Shown here: piece by piece, positions 12,500-24,465 of the stretch
Numbering within the stretch: position 1 is the stretch's first letter
Layout: every line of letters starts with the position of its first letter
NCBI GenBank assembly: GCA_021018995.1
Contig: CM037584.1
Location: 46,451,811-46,515,810, forward strand
Source: Chloranthus sessilifolius
Taxonomy: Eukaryota; Streptophyta; Magnoliopsida; Chloranthales; Chloranthaceae
Reading direction: 5' to 3'
DNA length: 64,000 nt
Made by a program: the position numbers and the translations under genes
The notes under the pieces: generated by a model
Databases searched by the model: none
Told to the model about the DNA's origin: nothing
The model's input: only the letters and a program-made list of their open reading frames with translations

Positions 12500-12830
12500 T
12501 TACGCTTGCATGGTAAGCGGATAGCCAATCATTCCCAGGATTACGTCGAATCCTTCCATACTCAATATAATCAGATCGGCTATCGTCTCGTGGTCTTCAA
12601 CCACTACGATCACTGATCGACACACTATATCAGTACTCACTGAGCTTCCCGTAGGAACTAATACTGCTAAAATGAAGTCCAGAGACTTGAGAATGATGTC
12701 CAATTTTGTTGAGAATAGAGGGGTAACAAAGGAGCGAGTAGACCCGAGGTCTATCAACACTCGAGTCTTGGTTTCACATGCGTCGCTGTCACGGTGCATG
12801 ACAAGGGTACCTTAATCGATACATGAGATT
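12500..12830 (-). pseudogene. Aspartic protease region of Ty3 gag-pol
   Basis: Encodes RVLIDLGSTRSFVTPLF, the retropepsin motif with DLG where DSG is usual, then IVCRSVIVVVEDHETIADLI and EGFDVILGM. The Ser-to-Leu change next to the catalytic Asp would probably impair activity. It sits between the zinc knuckles and RT, as expected. Confidence 0.85.
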
Positions 12831-12926
12831 TAATTAATTATACGTAAGGTGTGTGGTTTTCATGTATGACATAATAAAAGAATTATAGCAAACATTAGCC
12901 AATAGAATCTAAAATAAAATGAACAT

Positions 12927-14245
12927 CTAAATTTTAATGATACCTTGGATCACATTATTCGACGTTTGGGCATCCTGCGCAGTCAAGGCATAAGCTAGAT
13001 TTTGAATAGTAGGTCGAGAAGATCTCTGTGTAGAAGCTGAAGTGGTCCTTCCCTTGTCCTCCTCAGGACAATCTTTGACCATATGTCCTATCTTGCCACA
13101 CCGGAAGCACGCTCCAGTGTTCCTTCTACAGTCCTCAGTTTTGTGTGATTTTCCATACCTTGCACATAATGAGACCGGAGTGAAAGATGAGACCCGTGAG
13201 GATCCTTGTGCCACTAAGGCCCCACTCGCAGTAGTGCCTGCAAGTCGGAATGGTCGTACAGGCGAAGACACTGATGGTCTCTGATAGGATATCGGCCCAG
13301 AAGAAGCTGCCAGTCTCGAGTAAGCCGATTGAATAGGATATCTCGGCGGTCTCGCAAACTTCGACCTCTTGTATGCCTGATCAAAGGCACTTGACTACCC
13401 TTGTCTAGCTCTCAGCTGGACTCTCCTCTTGAACATCCTCTCGATGTCCTCCTCAGCTATCAGGGCTTTAGCCATCACCCCTGCATAGGTCTCTAGTTAA
13501 AGGACTGAGATCCTCTCCTGAATGTTTGGCCTTAGGCCAAGTTGAAATTTCTTGGCCTTCATCAACTCCGTGGTCACGTGCTGAGGTGCAAACCTCGAGA
13601 GTCTATCAAACTCAGCTTCGTACTCGGGCACGGTCATCTTATTCTGCTCCAGTTTTATGAATTGAACCTCCCACTGATGACGTATGATCCTGGGAAAGTA
13701 TTGATCATTAAACATCTCTACGAATTCTGCCCAAGTCCATGAAGTATTGGGAATTTCCTGCTCCCTAGTTCTAGACACTGACTTCCACCATGGGTTAGCC
13801 TCTCCATCTAACTTGAAGGCTGCCCCATCTAACCTTCTGGACTTCGGTGCATTGTAGCACATCGAAAATCTTTTCCATATCATCCAACCATCCCTCTGCC
13901 TCAATTGGATCAATCTGACTCGAAAAATTAGGACGCATCCTCCTAAATTCTGCAAACCCGGAGGGTTGGTGTCTAGCTTGCTGAGCTATCGCAGCAAACT
14001 ATCAAACTATTGAGCCATCGCAACAAACTGTTGAGCCGTGGAGGCTGTCTGTTGAGCCATATTGGTGGCCAAGGCCTCCAATACTTGGTCAAAATTCCCT
14101 TGGTTACTTCTCCTTCCTACAGGAATGGCGTAGTGATCCTAGCACCCCTAGATGTACCGACACCCTTGGGAACATCCTCCAACGGAAACGTCCTTGATCC
14201 GTCTCTACCTCGTCCTCTGCCTCTGGCTCGAAACCTTGGGACCAT
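12927..14245 (-). pseudogene. gag of the Ty3 element
   Basis: Start ATG at 14245-14243 (MVPRFRARGRGRDGSRTFPL), with an in-frame stop about 40 codons on. The capsid-type gag domain lies at 13955-13497 (LDGEANPWWKS, WAEFVEMFNDQYFP, YEAEFDRLSRFAPQHV). Two knuckles lie at 13170-13060: a degenerate CARYGKSHKTEDC with Tyr in place of the second Cys, and an intact CFRCGKIGHMVKDC (CX2CX4HX4C). Stops and frame changes separate the parts. Confidence 0.88.
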
Positions 14246-14344
14246 GCTAATCTATCATTGTTAAAACAACAATAACGCTTGATCAATATCAATTGTAAAG
14301 ACAATCATGCCCACAGTCCTATGGAATCCGGATCTAAAGCCATG

Positions 14345-14356
14345 TCTCTGATACCA
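14345..14356 (-). other. Primer binding site, initiator-Met tRNA type
   Basis: The minus strand reads TGGTATCAGAGA two bases from the 5' LTR end, matching the usual TGGTATCAGAGC complement of plant initiator-Met tRNA at 11 of 12 positions. This fixes the minus orientation. Confidence 0.9.
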
Positions 14357-15719
14357 ACTGTGACGACCCGACTTTCCCATATCCGAAATACCAGGAAGGC
14401 AGGTTCGCCAACCTATCGATAAATCGATAAGCCGGACAGAAAACAAGCAGATATCAGAGTATAACAAAAGGAAACTCCATTTCTAAACAAAACGTAAGAC
14501 AAAATAACGGTTTTAATTCCATGTGAAAACACGTGGACAAAATAATCGAATTGGACCACCGGTGATGGTCGACCATCACCAAAACATGGTTCACAAAAAA
14601 TATAATTACATGAATTCTAAAACACAAAACAAATCAGGTTGGACATACCAAGCCCTAGTCTAGTCTCTAAAAAAAAAACAGCACAAAAAAAAAAACAAAG
14701 CAGGACCCTAAACAAGGAAGAATTCCTCAGGAGGAATCTCAGACTTGTCCTTTGGATTGTAGTCTCCGGGTCACTCTCGTATCCCCGAGCCTCTGTATCT
14801 AAATCAGTAACTGTGGCGTATAGTCGGAGTGAGCTAACAGTCTAAGCTAGTAGATGAAACTCAATTTTATTTACATTTTATCAGAACAAATATGATTTTC
14901 AAAGACTGAAATCAAAGCATGTGTTTTCAAAACTGATATTCCAAAGCAGGTTCATTTACTGAATTTCAAATACTAATATTAGATGCAGTTTTTTGAACAT
15001 AATCAAATAGAGTGTTATGATGAAAATCAAACGAATCAAGATTTCAATATTTTCGGATTCTCATTCATGTAGTGTTACTTTATTTAATGACTTAAATCCT
15101 AACTTAAATTTCTTCTCAAGTTACTATATCATGAGAGCAGGAATAGAACCGATGGTAACCCCTAACTAACTATCGTTGTTCAATGAACCCTTTTCAGGAG
15201 ATGCAACAAGCCCCTGCATTATGAGGGTAACTTGTGTCATACAGATACACAGTTAAATAGGTTCAGAGACAAATACACGGATATCCCGCCGCGTCGGTGG
15301 GGATTTGTTCAAGTGAACCTTAAATCAAATGCAATTTCTAACATATAATACAGTGCATTTTAATACATAGTTGGGTTCGGAATTATGAGTTTCAGGATTC
15401 ATGTTCAAATTCAAGATGTATTCGAAATTTAGGATTCAGAGTTTATGCTAATCAAATTCAAGGCAGATTCAAATCAAATTTGGAGTTCATGATCAAAAGC
15501 AAATTCATATTAAATTAGACAAAAGTGCAATTAAGATTGAGATTCCCTTACCTAATTTTCGGATTCTTTCAAAGCGAATCAGATGTACTTATCCAAGGTC
15601 TCCCATGCTGTCACCTAGATCACAGTAACACAGTAACACATGCCAATAGCATCTAAAATTGACGGTTCAAAGTTTCCGAGAGTTTTTTCAAAGAAAAACA
15701 AAATAGCCAGAAACAAGGG

Positions 15720-15925
15720 AAATTGATCGTTCGATTTCCTTCAGAACCTGGTAACTCTGTTGTGCCAAAATTGATCGTTCGATTTCCTTCAGAACCTGAC
15801 ACCTCTGTTGTGCCAAAATTGATCGTTCGATTTCCTTCAGAACCTGGCACCTCTGTTGTGCCAAAATCGATCGATCGATTCTCAAATCGATCGTTCGATT
15901 TTGAATTCGAACGTTCGATTTCTAT
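15720..15925. repeat. 48-bp tandem repeat plus palindromic modules, 5' LTR
   Basis: Three tandem 48-bp units begin ATTGATCGTTCGATTTCC and end TGTTGTGCCAAA. They are followed by CGATCGATCGATT, CGATCGTTCGATTTT and TCGAACGTTCGATTTC. The 3' LTR has one 48-bp unit, so the array has changed since this single insertion. Confidence 0.9.
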
Positions 15926-16415
15926 AGATGCCACATTTTTTTTGGATTTTCTCATCCCTGACTTATTTTCCTTTAATACCAACCCGATTTCTTTCCTAAT
16001 TTTACACACTAACTAGTCTAAATTCATACCAATAAATACAAAAATTGAAACGTTAATTCGCTTACCGTTTCAAGGTAGATTTTGTGGCTTTCGATGATTC
16101 TATCCCATTATCAGATTGAATCTTTCGGAGTCCAACGTCGGTAGAATTCCAGAACGAGCTCCACTTAGCACAGATAGCACTTCACCTTCTATTCGTGCCG
16201 GTAACATATCCACCGCGATCGGCTCACACACGATTGGCACCACACTTTCAATATCTTCAAGCAAAACAGCGACAGATTCCAAAGCCTTTCTACGGTCAAG
16301 ATCGTGAGAGCGATCGTAAATTTTTGCAGTCTTAGCGAGGAAAACGAAAATAAAAAAACTCCAAAGTTTGGTTTTGATGAGAGAAAGTAGTGAGAGTTGC
16401 TCTTTACTCTCCTCT

Positions 16416-16425
16416 CTTTATAAAG
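16416..16425 (-). promoter_or_regulatory. TATA-like box in 5' LTR
   Basis: CTTTATAAAG on the minus strand, about 290 bp into the LTR and followed by a GA-rich stretch. It is the only strong TATA-like motif seen in this part of the LTR. Activity is not shown. Confidence 0.45.
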
Positions 16426-16717
16426 CAAAACAAGCTAACCAAATATCTTGATATTTACCCAAAATATCAAGATATTTATATTACAAATTCTATCCAATTG
16501 ATTTTAAGTTTGAATTGGGTGTTGGGCACGCATACAAGAGTCGGTGTACGGTTTTCTAATTATTGGTCAAAAAGAAATTTAATTTATATTTTCACAAATA
16601 AACCTTTTTAATTTAATTATTTCAAAAGATTCAAGGTCTCATTATGCGACTCGCCTGGGCACGCACATCGAGGTGACCATGTTTGGTTTTCGTAAATTTT
16701 CGGGATATTACATGTGG

Positions 16718-16900
16718 ACTAACAAGAAAGGATAAAATTTGGAAGTACCTAAGAGGAAATTTGAGAGTGACACCGGTAAAGAAAAAAGTATTGAATGTCG
16801 CTTGAGGTGGTTTGGAGATGTTCATCGGAAGCCTTAAGAGTTTGAACTTAGAGTTACAGAATCACCCCAACATGCCCAGGGTTTGAACTTAGAGTTTCCA
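16718..16900 (+). mobile_element. RTE-clade LINE reverse transcriptase, right part
   Basis: Continuation of the LINE interrupted by the Ty3 element. After the duplicated TGTGG the translation gives LRGNLRVTPVKKKVLNVA and, in another frame, ECRLRWFGDVHRKP. The latter is the C-terminal LRWFGHV-RRP motif of plant RTE LINEs. It ends without a clear tail. Confidence 0.75.
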
Positions 16901-18014
16901 ATTTTTCAAACCTTCGAATTTAATTTGGAACCCTTTGCTTTTAAATTGTTTTTACCTTTTTTACAAAACTGCCTGTCTTTGCTTTACAAGTCTCGATCAG
17001 GGATTCAAATAGATTCAGATTAGGATTCTCAACTTTCACAGAAAAATGAGATTGGAGTATGAGATGAATGTATCAAATGAGCCTCGGCAGTAGGTAACTG
17101 TATTTTCCTATTTCTGATAAATCTGGAAATTGTATTTTTCCTATTTTTCATAAATGACAAATTTTATAAGAATAAAGGTTTCCCACGACAGTGTCTAGGC
17201 CAAGATGGCTCAGACAGCCATAATTTGGCTGCCACATGGCTCCTGATCAACAGTGTTAGCTAAATAAAGTTTCACTATTGATTTTCAGTGTGGTTGATCC
17301 ATTGACCATGCCTTCTTTTAAAAATAAAATGAAATTGTCAATGATTTTGATTGGCTATATGCTCCCTTAGCGTGGCACCGGATCACATGATTGGGAGGCT
17401 ACCATTGTCTGTTTAATAAAAAGAAAGAGACAGAGATACAATGGATGGGAGTAAAATTCCCAGAATATGAGGTTTGGATTCTATTAAATTACCATCTTCA
17501 TGAAAGTATGCTGGTAAACACACACACCAAAAAAAAAAAAAAGAGATGACAATTGAAGCTCATCCAGTCATTCCCTTGTAGTTAGGACACAAAAGTTGCA
17601 TCGTTGGTGGGTGGGTCCCCATTTACCAAAAAGGGAACAAGCAAAACAGATAGCCCTGGCAATACAACAAAGCTTAATTACCCAAGTTTATGCTTCTGAT
17701 GCATGTTGGTTCCTTTAAAGCATCAATCCATGGAAGAAGTCATGCCCAAGCCCAATGCTTTGTATTCCCATTCCTAGAAGAGCACTTACTAATAAGACTT
17801 GAACTGTCTGTCCCAACACATGGCATATCCCTGATGACAAAAGATGAATAACAAATTCAGGTATTCCAATATATATATATCAAGTTTTCACTGTAAACTA
17901 TTTATCGACATCAAAATGCTAATCTCTGTAAGTTTATATTTCCATATAAAAACTGTGGAATATTGTTAGAATAATTTGTCCATAAAGCATCAAATGCTGG
18001 TCTTCTAGAGATTG
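16901..18014. other. Intergenic / kinesin 3' flank
   Basis: No ORF with a recognisable domain. An A-rich run lies at about 17527-17542. The kinesin 3' UTR should lie just left of 18015 on the minus strand, but no convincing AATAAA signal was found. Confidence 0.5.
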
Positions 18015-20899
18015 CTAAAAATCACCTGTATTTTGTTTCTTCTCTTGGAATTTTATAATGGGTACCAAGGAATCCTCCCAAGCTGCATTTTCTTTGTCGA
18101 GTAAAGAAAAACATAAAGCTTTTCGAGATTTCATCGAGTTTAAGCAAGGTTTCTCAACAACCTCCATGTGTTGAGGTGAGCCACATAAATCTCTCTTCCT
18201 ACTATTTTCACTTACCATATTTTCATTCAATATGGAAGTTTCTGTTTGGTCGGTTTGAAGAAGCTCTACATATCTTTCGAAACCTAATTCTGCTTCTTTT
18301 GAGGTTCTATTAGGCTGCGTTTGGTTTCCTGGTTCAGGTTCAAATTTCTGAACTGACTGATGGGAATCATTTCTTTGATCAGGTATGTTGTCCACTATAT
18401 CAGACGAAGGACTGGCATTGCACCTACTGGCCACCACTGCGAAACCATCCACTGAACTCTCTGTTTCATTTGTTACCTGCTCAAGAGACTGTACGATTAT
18501 GTTGCCATCAGCTAATTTCTCTTTCCTCTCAAAACCATTATCATGCACCTCGTCGCTAACCATATCCGAGTATCCGGTGCTATCATTCAGCAATTTCTCT
18601 TTGTTATCATGTTTCTGTTGCTTTTGCTTGTTCTTTTTCTCTGGATTGGGAACAGCAAGTACCCGGTTATTCTGGTGAACGTATGTTCTTGTAGGTTCTT
18701 TCTTCTGGAGATTGAGCCAAGTGTCAATAGTGAAGTGCTTTTTTGAGTCAACTTCATCTTTTGATCTGTTCTTAGATTCATTGATCCTTTTGAGACTAAG
18801 GTGAGCTGTCGAGTTTGAACAAACAGAACTGCTCGAAGATTTTTCCTGTTCAGAAAAAACAACCATTTTGATATCACATTCTGATGCATCATGACTGCGT
18901 TGTGTTTCATTATCTGCACTATATTTCCAGTTCAAATCTGTCAAGAAGCTAGTCCTTGATGTACTACAATCCGAGCTATATTCTGATTTCGAGTTTCCCT
19001 TTATGGGGAACGAAATGGACCTGGCGCGAACCGATGAAGGTTTCTGCCTTTGTGCAGGAACTTGTTCTTTCTTCTCTGCAGATTCTGAAGTTTGGTGGTC
19101 TAAACTGGATTTCCGTTGGCTGCAAACCGTTGCCCTCATAAATCTAGGTACCCATGATGATGAAGCTGCCATAACATTCCCAACTTTGCTCTTCTTGACC
19201 TTTATGTTGGATTGTGGTTTCTCATCTGGTAGATGGAGGTCTTCCAAATGGTTACCGGGTAATGACTCCACCCCCACTAGTTGTTTTAATTTCTCATCCA
19301 GCTTCTGCATGTCTCTTCTGACATCTTGACGTGCACATTCAATAGTTTTCACCTGCTGCAGCAACTCAGCCATTGCAACTTCCTTATCAGCCCTTATGTC
19401 CTGTTAGCCCAAAAGATTAAGTTAAAAACAGTTAGTACGCATGAATAAAATTTGAATTGCCTGCTACATATAACCACACTCCATTTTTTAAAATATGAAT
19501 GTTGTTCCAAACATGAAGGTGGTACATATTAGTACATAATCACTTACTGATCTAAGTGATGAAGATAATAATTATATGCTTCTTTTGGCATGTAAGTTCA
19601 TCATCTGCTTTAAAGCTTGACTTATCTATAGTGAGGTTTTAAAGAAAGGGTGAGTGGATCTGCAATATGTATTAACCCGAACCTGTAGTTGGGAGAATCT
19701 GCAACATACAAAGTTTCTGGCCTAGGCGTGATGTTGTGACTGTGAAGACGATCCAAAAGAACGAAAGGGTAAGCAAATCAGACTGGAGAAAGAACAGGAG
19801 GAAAACTTGACAGAATGGCTGCTTTATCTAGGGAAAGAACACAGGAAATGGATTGCCACACAACAGTATCAGACCAGAAAAGGATAACATTTTTAGTTTA
19901 ACAGAGGTGAAATGTTGAGCTGCAATTCAGGTTGGCTAGAATTGGGTACATGTCGGATTGTTCAAGAAAACCCCTCAACTAGAGATAACTTGCTGGAATA
20001 TGGAATGATGGTCAGAGAAGCTTTTCTGAGAAGAAATATCTGGTAGAAGAGGAAGCACACAGAAACATGAGCCTGGGTGGTCTCCAACTTTGGGACTCCA
20101 GATGTCGGCCTGAGATTGTTAAGCCAAAGGTAATCTGAATTGGAAAGCAACAATTTTTTTTTTTAATATTTCCTTGCAGGCGAGGCTGAGAAATCTCGAG
20201 TGAGAGTTGGGAATACTCTGGGGTAGAGGAACTGCTGTCAAAGCTTGGGACCCATCTGTTAACACCATATCTTGTCATGTGAAAATTGATGATTGATCAA
20301 AGATGTGCATGAAAGATAGATGCCATGACATGTTTAGGCAACTTTTTGGGGGACTACAAAGATGCTGATTTTCTCGCAACTAGTAAGACAACATGGAGGT
20401 TTTATGAATCATAGTAAGGGCTGATTCTTGGAATTCGATCATGCGGCATGTAAGTTATTATTGAAAACCACGTATCTTGAACTCAAATAGAAGTTGACGG
20501 AGGGGACACTGTTGAGGAAGAAGATTTGAAAGACAAACTCTGCCTAGAGTTTGGAAAGCTAAATAACTCGTGTGTTTCGCCAAAGGTCTTTATCTGCCAG
20601 AAAGATCAGAAAGGAAAGCGTAATAGGTGTTCCTCACAAACTAGAGATAATCATCGGATTTTAATTAAAAGCTCCATGTCTCCCCAAACTGAAGCCAGTG
20701 AGATGGCTTGTTGACGGGGAACGCCAAGATCGAAAGTCTCGGATTTGGGCCGCAACAGATTTCAGGCGCAGAAGAAACGAAAAGAAAATCAGAACAAGGC
20801 TCAAAGATCAGAATCAACGTGTTGGAGCAATGCACAGTCAATCGATCGATTCCTGGAATTCGATCGATTGATTGTGGCCTATGTGGGACTGATTCTAGC

Positions 20900-20949
<50 letters not shown>

Positions 20950-23900
20950 TTAATCAATCGAATTCCAGGTGTCGATCGATTAACTGTCGCGAACATGAGT
21001 TTTTTTACATAATTCGAAGTTGAGTTTCTAAGGGCATACTTGTCTTTTAGTATTTGTTTTAGGGTTTTCTTATGTTTTAGAGGCCTCCTATATAAGGTCT
21101 TTTAAAAAAATAATGTAATTAGTTTTGATTATTGAATGAAAGAGCTTTTGCTTTTGAAACTTGAGATGAGTTTCTTCGAAGAGTGAATCTTCGCTTCCCG
21201 AGAAGGGTTTGGTGTGAAGCCCAAAATTTATCTCCTATCTATCTCTTTATTTTTTATTTTCTTTCTCTGCTTATTTTGATCCCATAAACCTTAAATCTAG
21301 CCGTTACCTTGTTCCAGCCGTTACCTTTTTCCCAAAATTTCTAAATCTGCACCATTGATTCGAACCACTCTCAAAATCCTAAAATCAGTCATCCAACCGT
21401 TAAATACCCTGAAGTTTATAAATCCTAGATCCCATCGAAGTCCCCGAATCGATCCGATTCAAGCCCAGATTTCATCTGAGCCATTAAACCAACCCGAATT
21501 AGAACCCTTAGAGGACTTGTGATTTCATCATTGACCCACGAGCGGCGCCCAAATCTGGAAAAGCTAGAGTTTTACCTCTATACTGATCTACACCGCGAAT
21601 CTAACTGATTTAGCACACGGATCAGACCTTACTCGAATCTAGTGCGATTTTTCAATGAAAAACTATAAAACCCGAAAGTATCCTCATTATTTTCAGATTT
21701 ATTGTTTAATTAATTTAGTTTAATTTCGGCAATTAATTAAATCATAGCATTCATGTAGTTTAGGGTCCTTGTCCTGCATCAGTTTTGGTATCAAAGCTTA
21801 AGTTCTAGGTTAGGGCATATTTGTGTGACATTTAATTTTATTGCATTTTAATTTTCATTGCATCTTATTTTAGTTTTTATTTGTGCACATCTGTTGTTTG
21901 ATAAAAGTCCTCATTCATTGTTGGTTCATATGTGTATGTCATTTTAATTTAACGGAATTTTATTTCATTTGTATTCATCATTGTACACGTCTTGTGTTCG
22001 ACAAAAGAGCTTATTCATTTTGAGTCACATGTGTATGTCATTTCAATGTCTCTGATGTCATGCCATTTGTGTCTTCATTTGTGTGTACGCCATGTGTTTG
22101 TTAAAATTGCTCAACTATTGTGTGGTCTATAGAATTGTGTCTAGGTTGTGTTTGTTTCAAACATCATGTATGAGTCCCTTACACGCCACCATGAATTCGT
22201 TACCCGTCATGAAAGGGTGCTAGCCAAATGAGGGAACCACTACGCTCCAAATTCTTGACAAAATCCCAAAAATTGTGATGAGATTAGAGTTCGGGGATAT
22301 CCTCATCATCATGAACCTAAGAACGACCCTGCCAAGAAGTTTCTAAAATCCATTCGGAATGAGGTCTCAAATTTTGAGGGTACAACGGATCCTAGACCCT
22401 TTGTGGAGTGGTTGTCTAGTGTAGAGAAGTACTTTGATTGATATGGCGTACCAGATGAGTACAAAATTAGGCTAGTAACAACAAAGTTTAAGGGTAATGT
22501 TAAAATTTTTTGGATTCATATAGAACTCCGCATTGAGTTTTGTTAGATTAAACCCATCTCCATATGGGAGGATATGAAGGTGACACTTATTAAAAAGGAT
22601 GTTCTTTTGACACATTGTCACCTTCTACGGAGTTTGAGAACCAAGACAAATAAGTGTCCTATTTGTCTTAAGTGTCAAGGATTTGGACACTTTGCTTATC
22701 AATGCACTACAGAATTTCCCACTCCGAATTTATTGACTAAAAGCGAAAGTTCTAAGGAGCTAGAAAATATGAAGGCAGAAGAGGAAGTGTATGACCCTAG
22801 AACCGTGATGAGTGAGGGGATGGAAGAAGGTGATGAGAGTTTAGCTTGTATTAAAGAGAATTTTATTTCCCTTGTAAGTAGTGATGTTGAGTCGCCCACA
22901 CATGAGTCAACTGGGTCACCCACACAAGAATCTACTGAGTCACATACGCACGATTTGTTGTGCCCGTAGAACCCGCTGTGCACGAGTCCTTGTTTATAGT
23001 AGAGTCGAGTGCACTTGAACCTTTGGTTTTGGTTGACACGAGCACACACGAGTTAATCAAGCTGAGCGTACATGAGTCGTTAATGTCACTTGATCCGATC
23101 ACACATGAGTCACTAGTGTTGGTAGAGTCCACTACACATGAGTCACTAGTGTTGATAGAGGCCACTGCATGTGAGTCGTTAGCGTCGCATGCACATGAGA
23201 GTATCGAGTCCATAGACACGCATACACATCATAGCCTCGATTCGCATACCGCCTCACATTCCGATTCTTATTGTGAGTCAAGTTTTGAGTCTCATTTCGC
23301 ATTGCATGCTAAAATTAAGCTTAAAATTAATTTATGTAATGAAACTCTCAAAATATCGATGCAGTTACCTAAGGCTTTTATGAAATTCCAATTAAATGAT
23401 CATGCAATGGTTCAGATTGGACCTGAACGATTCCCCTCGAGAGTCGCAAAGAAGTTCCAAACCCGCAACGCTGGGCCCATTAGAATTGTGGCAAGGAGCG
23501 GACCTAATGCGTACGTTCTCGAACTTCCTCCAGATATCAGGGTCAGCTCTACGTTCAATGTGGAGGACCTAGTTCCTTCTTTGAGCTCAACCCCACCACC
23601 TCCTTGTAACCCGTTCCAAGCAACCCCTATTTACAACCCTATCCCAACTTTGCAGCCAGTACCCCTTCCCTCCCCAAGCAGGCAGAGAAATGTGGTAATT
23701 GAGAAAATTTTAGATGCTATTGTGGCATTCACCTGCGGCAAAGAGTCTAATTTATGAGATGCAAAGGGTTGGTGAGTCGACTATTGAGAGTGCATGGGCC
23801 AATCATGAGAGAGTTCTTCGCTTGAGTTTTGGTATTTCCGACCGATATCGCAATCACATTTCATCGATGACGAAGACTTTTGGGCCTTGGAGAGTTGATG

Positions 23901-24391
23901 AGAAACTTCAAAAATATTTGGTGAGTGGGTTGGCGAGCCGGGTTATTTGGTTCGTCGTAGAGATATTTACAGTGTGCGCTCTGATACAATCGACCGAGAT
24001 GATACTCAGACGTTACCAGATGCCGAGATTGTTTGGGTTAGTTACGTGAAGTTCTACCGTTCGGGTTTCCATACACTTGATCCGTACTACATGCGTGTTT
24101 CATCGGTGATGAAACATTTTTCAGTCAGGGAGAATGATGGGGAACGCTTAGATCTAAAGTCTCGGATTTGGGCCTTAACAGATTTTCAGCACAGAAGAAA
24201 TGAAAAGGAAATCAGAACCAAGCTCAAAGATCATAATCAACATGCTGGAGCAATGCACAGTCAATCGATCGACTCCTGGAATTCGATCGATTGACTGTGG
24301 CCTATGTGGGACTGATTCTAGTGACATATATATATATAATCGATCAAATACCAAATATCAATCGATTGGCCATGCTGTAATCAGAGACCAA

Positions 24392-24465
<74 letters not shown>

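Larger units (their letters stand above)
4149..16712 (-). mobile_element. Ty3-type LTR retrotransposon (chromovirus, Tekay/Del-like), 12.6 kb, nested in a LINE
   Basis: Boundaries are exact. Both LTRs run TGTGACGACCCG to CGGGATATTACA on the + strand, and the 5-bp duplication TGTGG is perfect at 4144-4148 and 16713-16717. Orientation is minus: the initiator-Met tRNA primer site lies next to the LTR at 14359 and the purine tract next to the LTR ending at 6507. Order in the element sense: 5' LTR, gag, protease, RT-RNase H, integrase with a chromodomain-like end, an extra ORF, 3' LTR. All coding parts carry stops or frameshifts, so it is not autonomous now. The clade is inferred from the zinc-knuckle pair, the chromodomain-like tail and long LTRs. 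Confidence 0.93.
14359..16712 (-). repeat. 5' LTR of the Ty3 element
   Basis: 2354 bp, TGTAATATCCCG to GGGTCGTCACA in element sense. It holds a TATA-like box at 16416-16425 and a repeat array at 15720-15925. See the 3' LTR entry for differences between the two. Confidence 0.93.

Noticed and set aside
14345-14356. tRNA-like sequence near the LTR
   Set aside because: It is only the 12-nt primer site complementary to initiator-Met tRNA, not a tRNA gene.
18385-19329. Plus-strand ORFs opposite the last kinesin exon
   Set aside because: They overlap a long, in-phase kinesin exon on the other strand and show no domain.
23870-24120. Chromodomain after the integrase remnant in the deleted element
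   Set aside because: A frame with [10 protein letters not shown] looked suggestive, but the conserved aromatic pattern does not follow.
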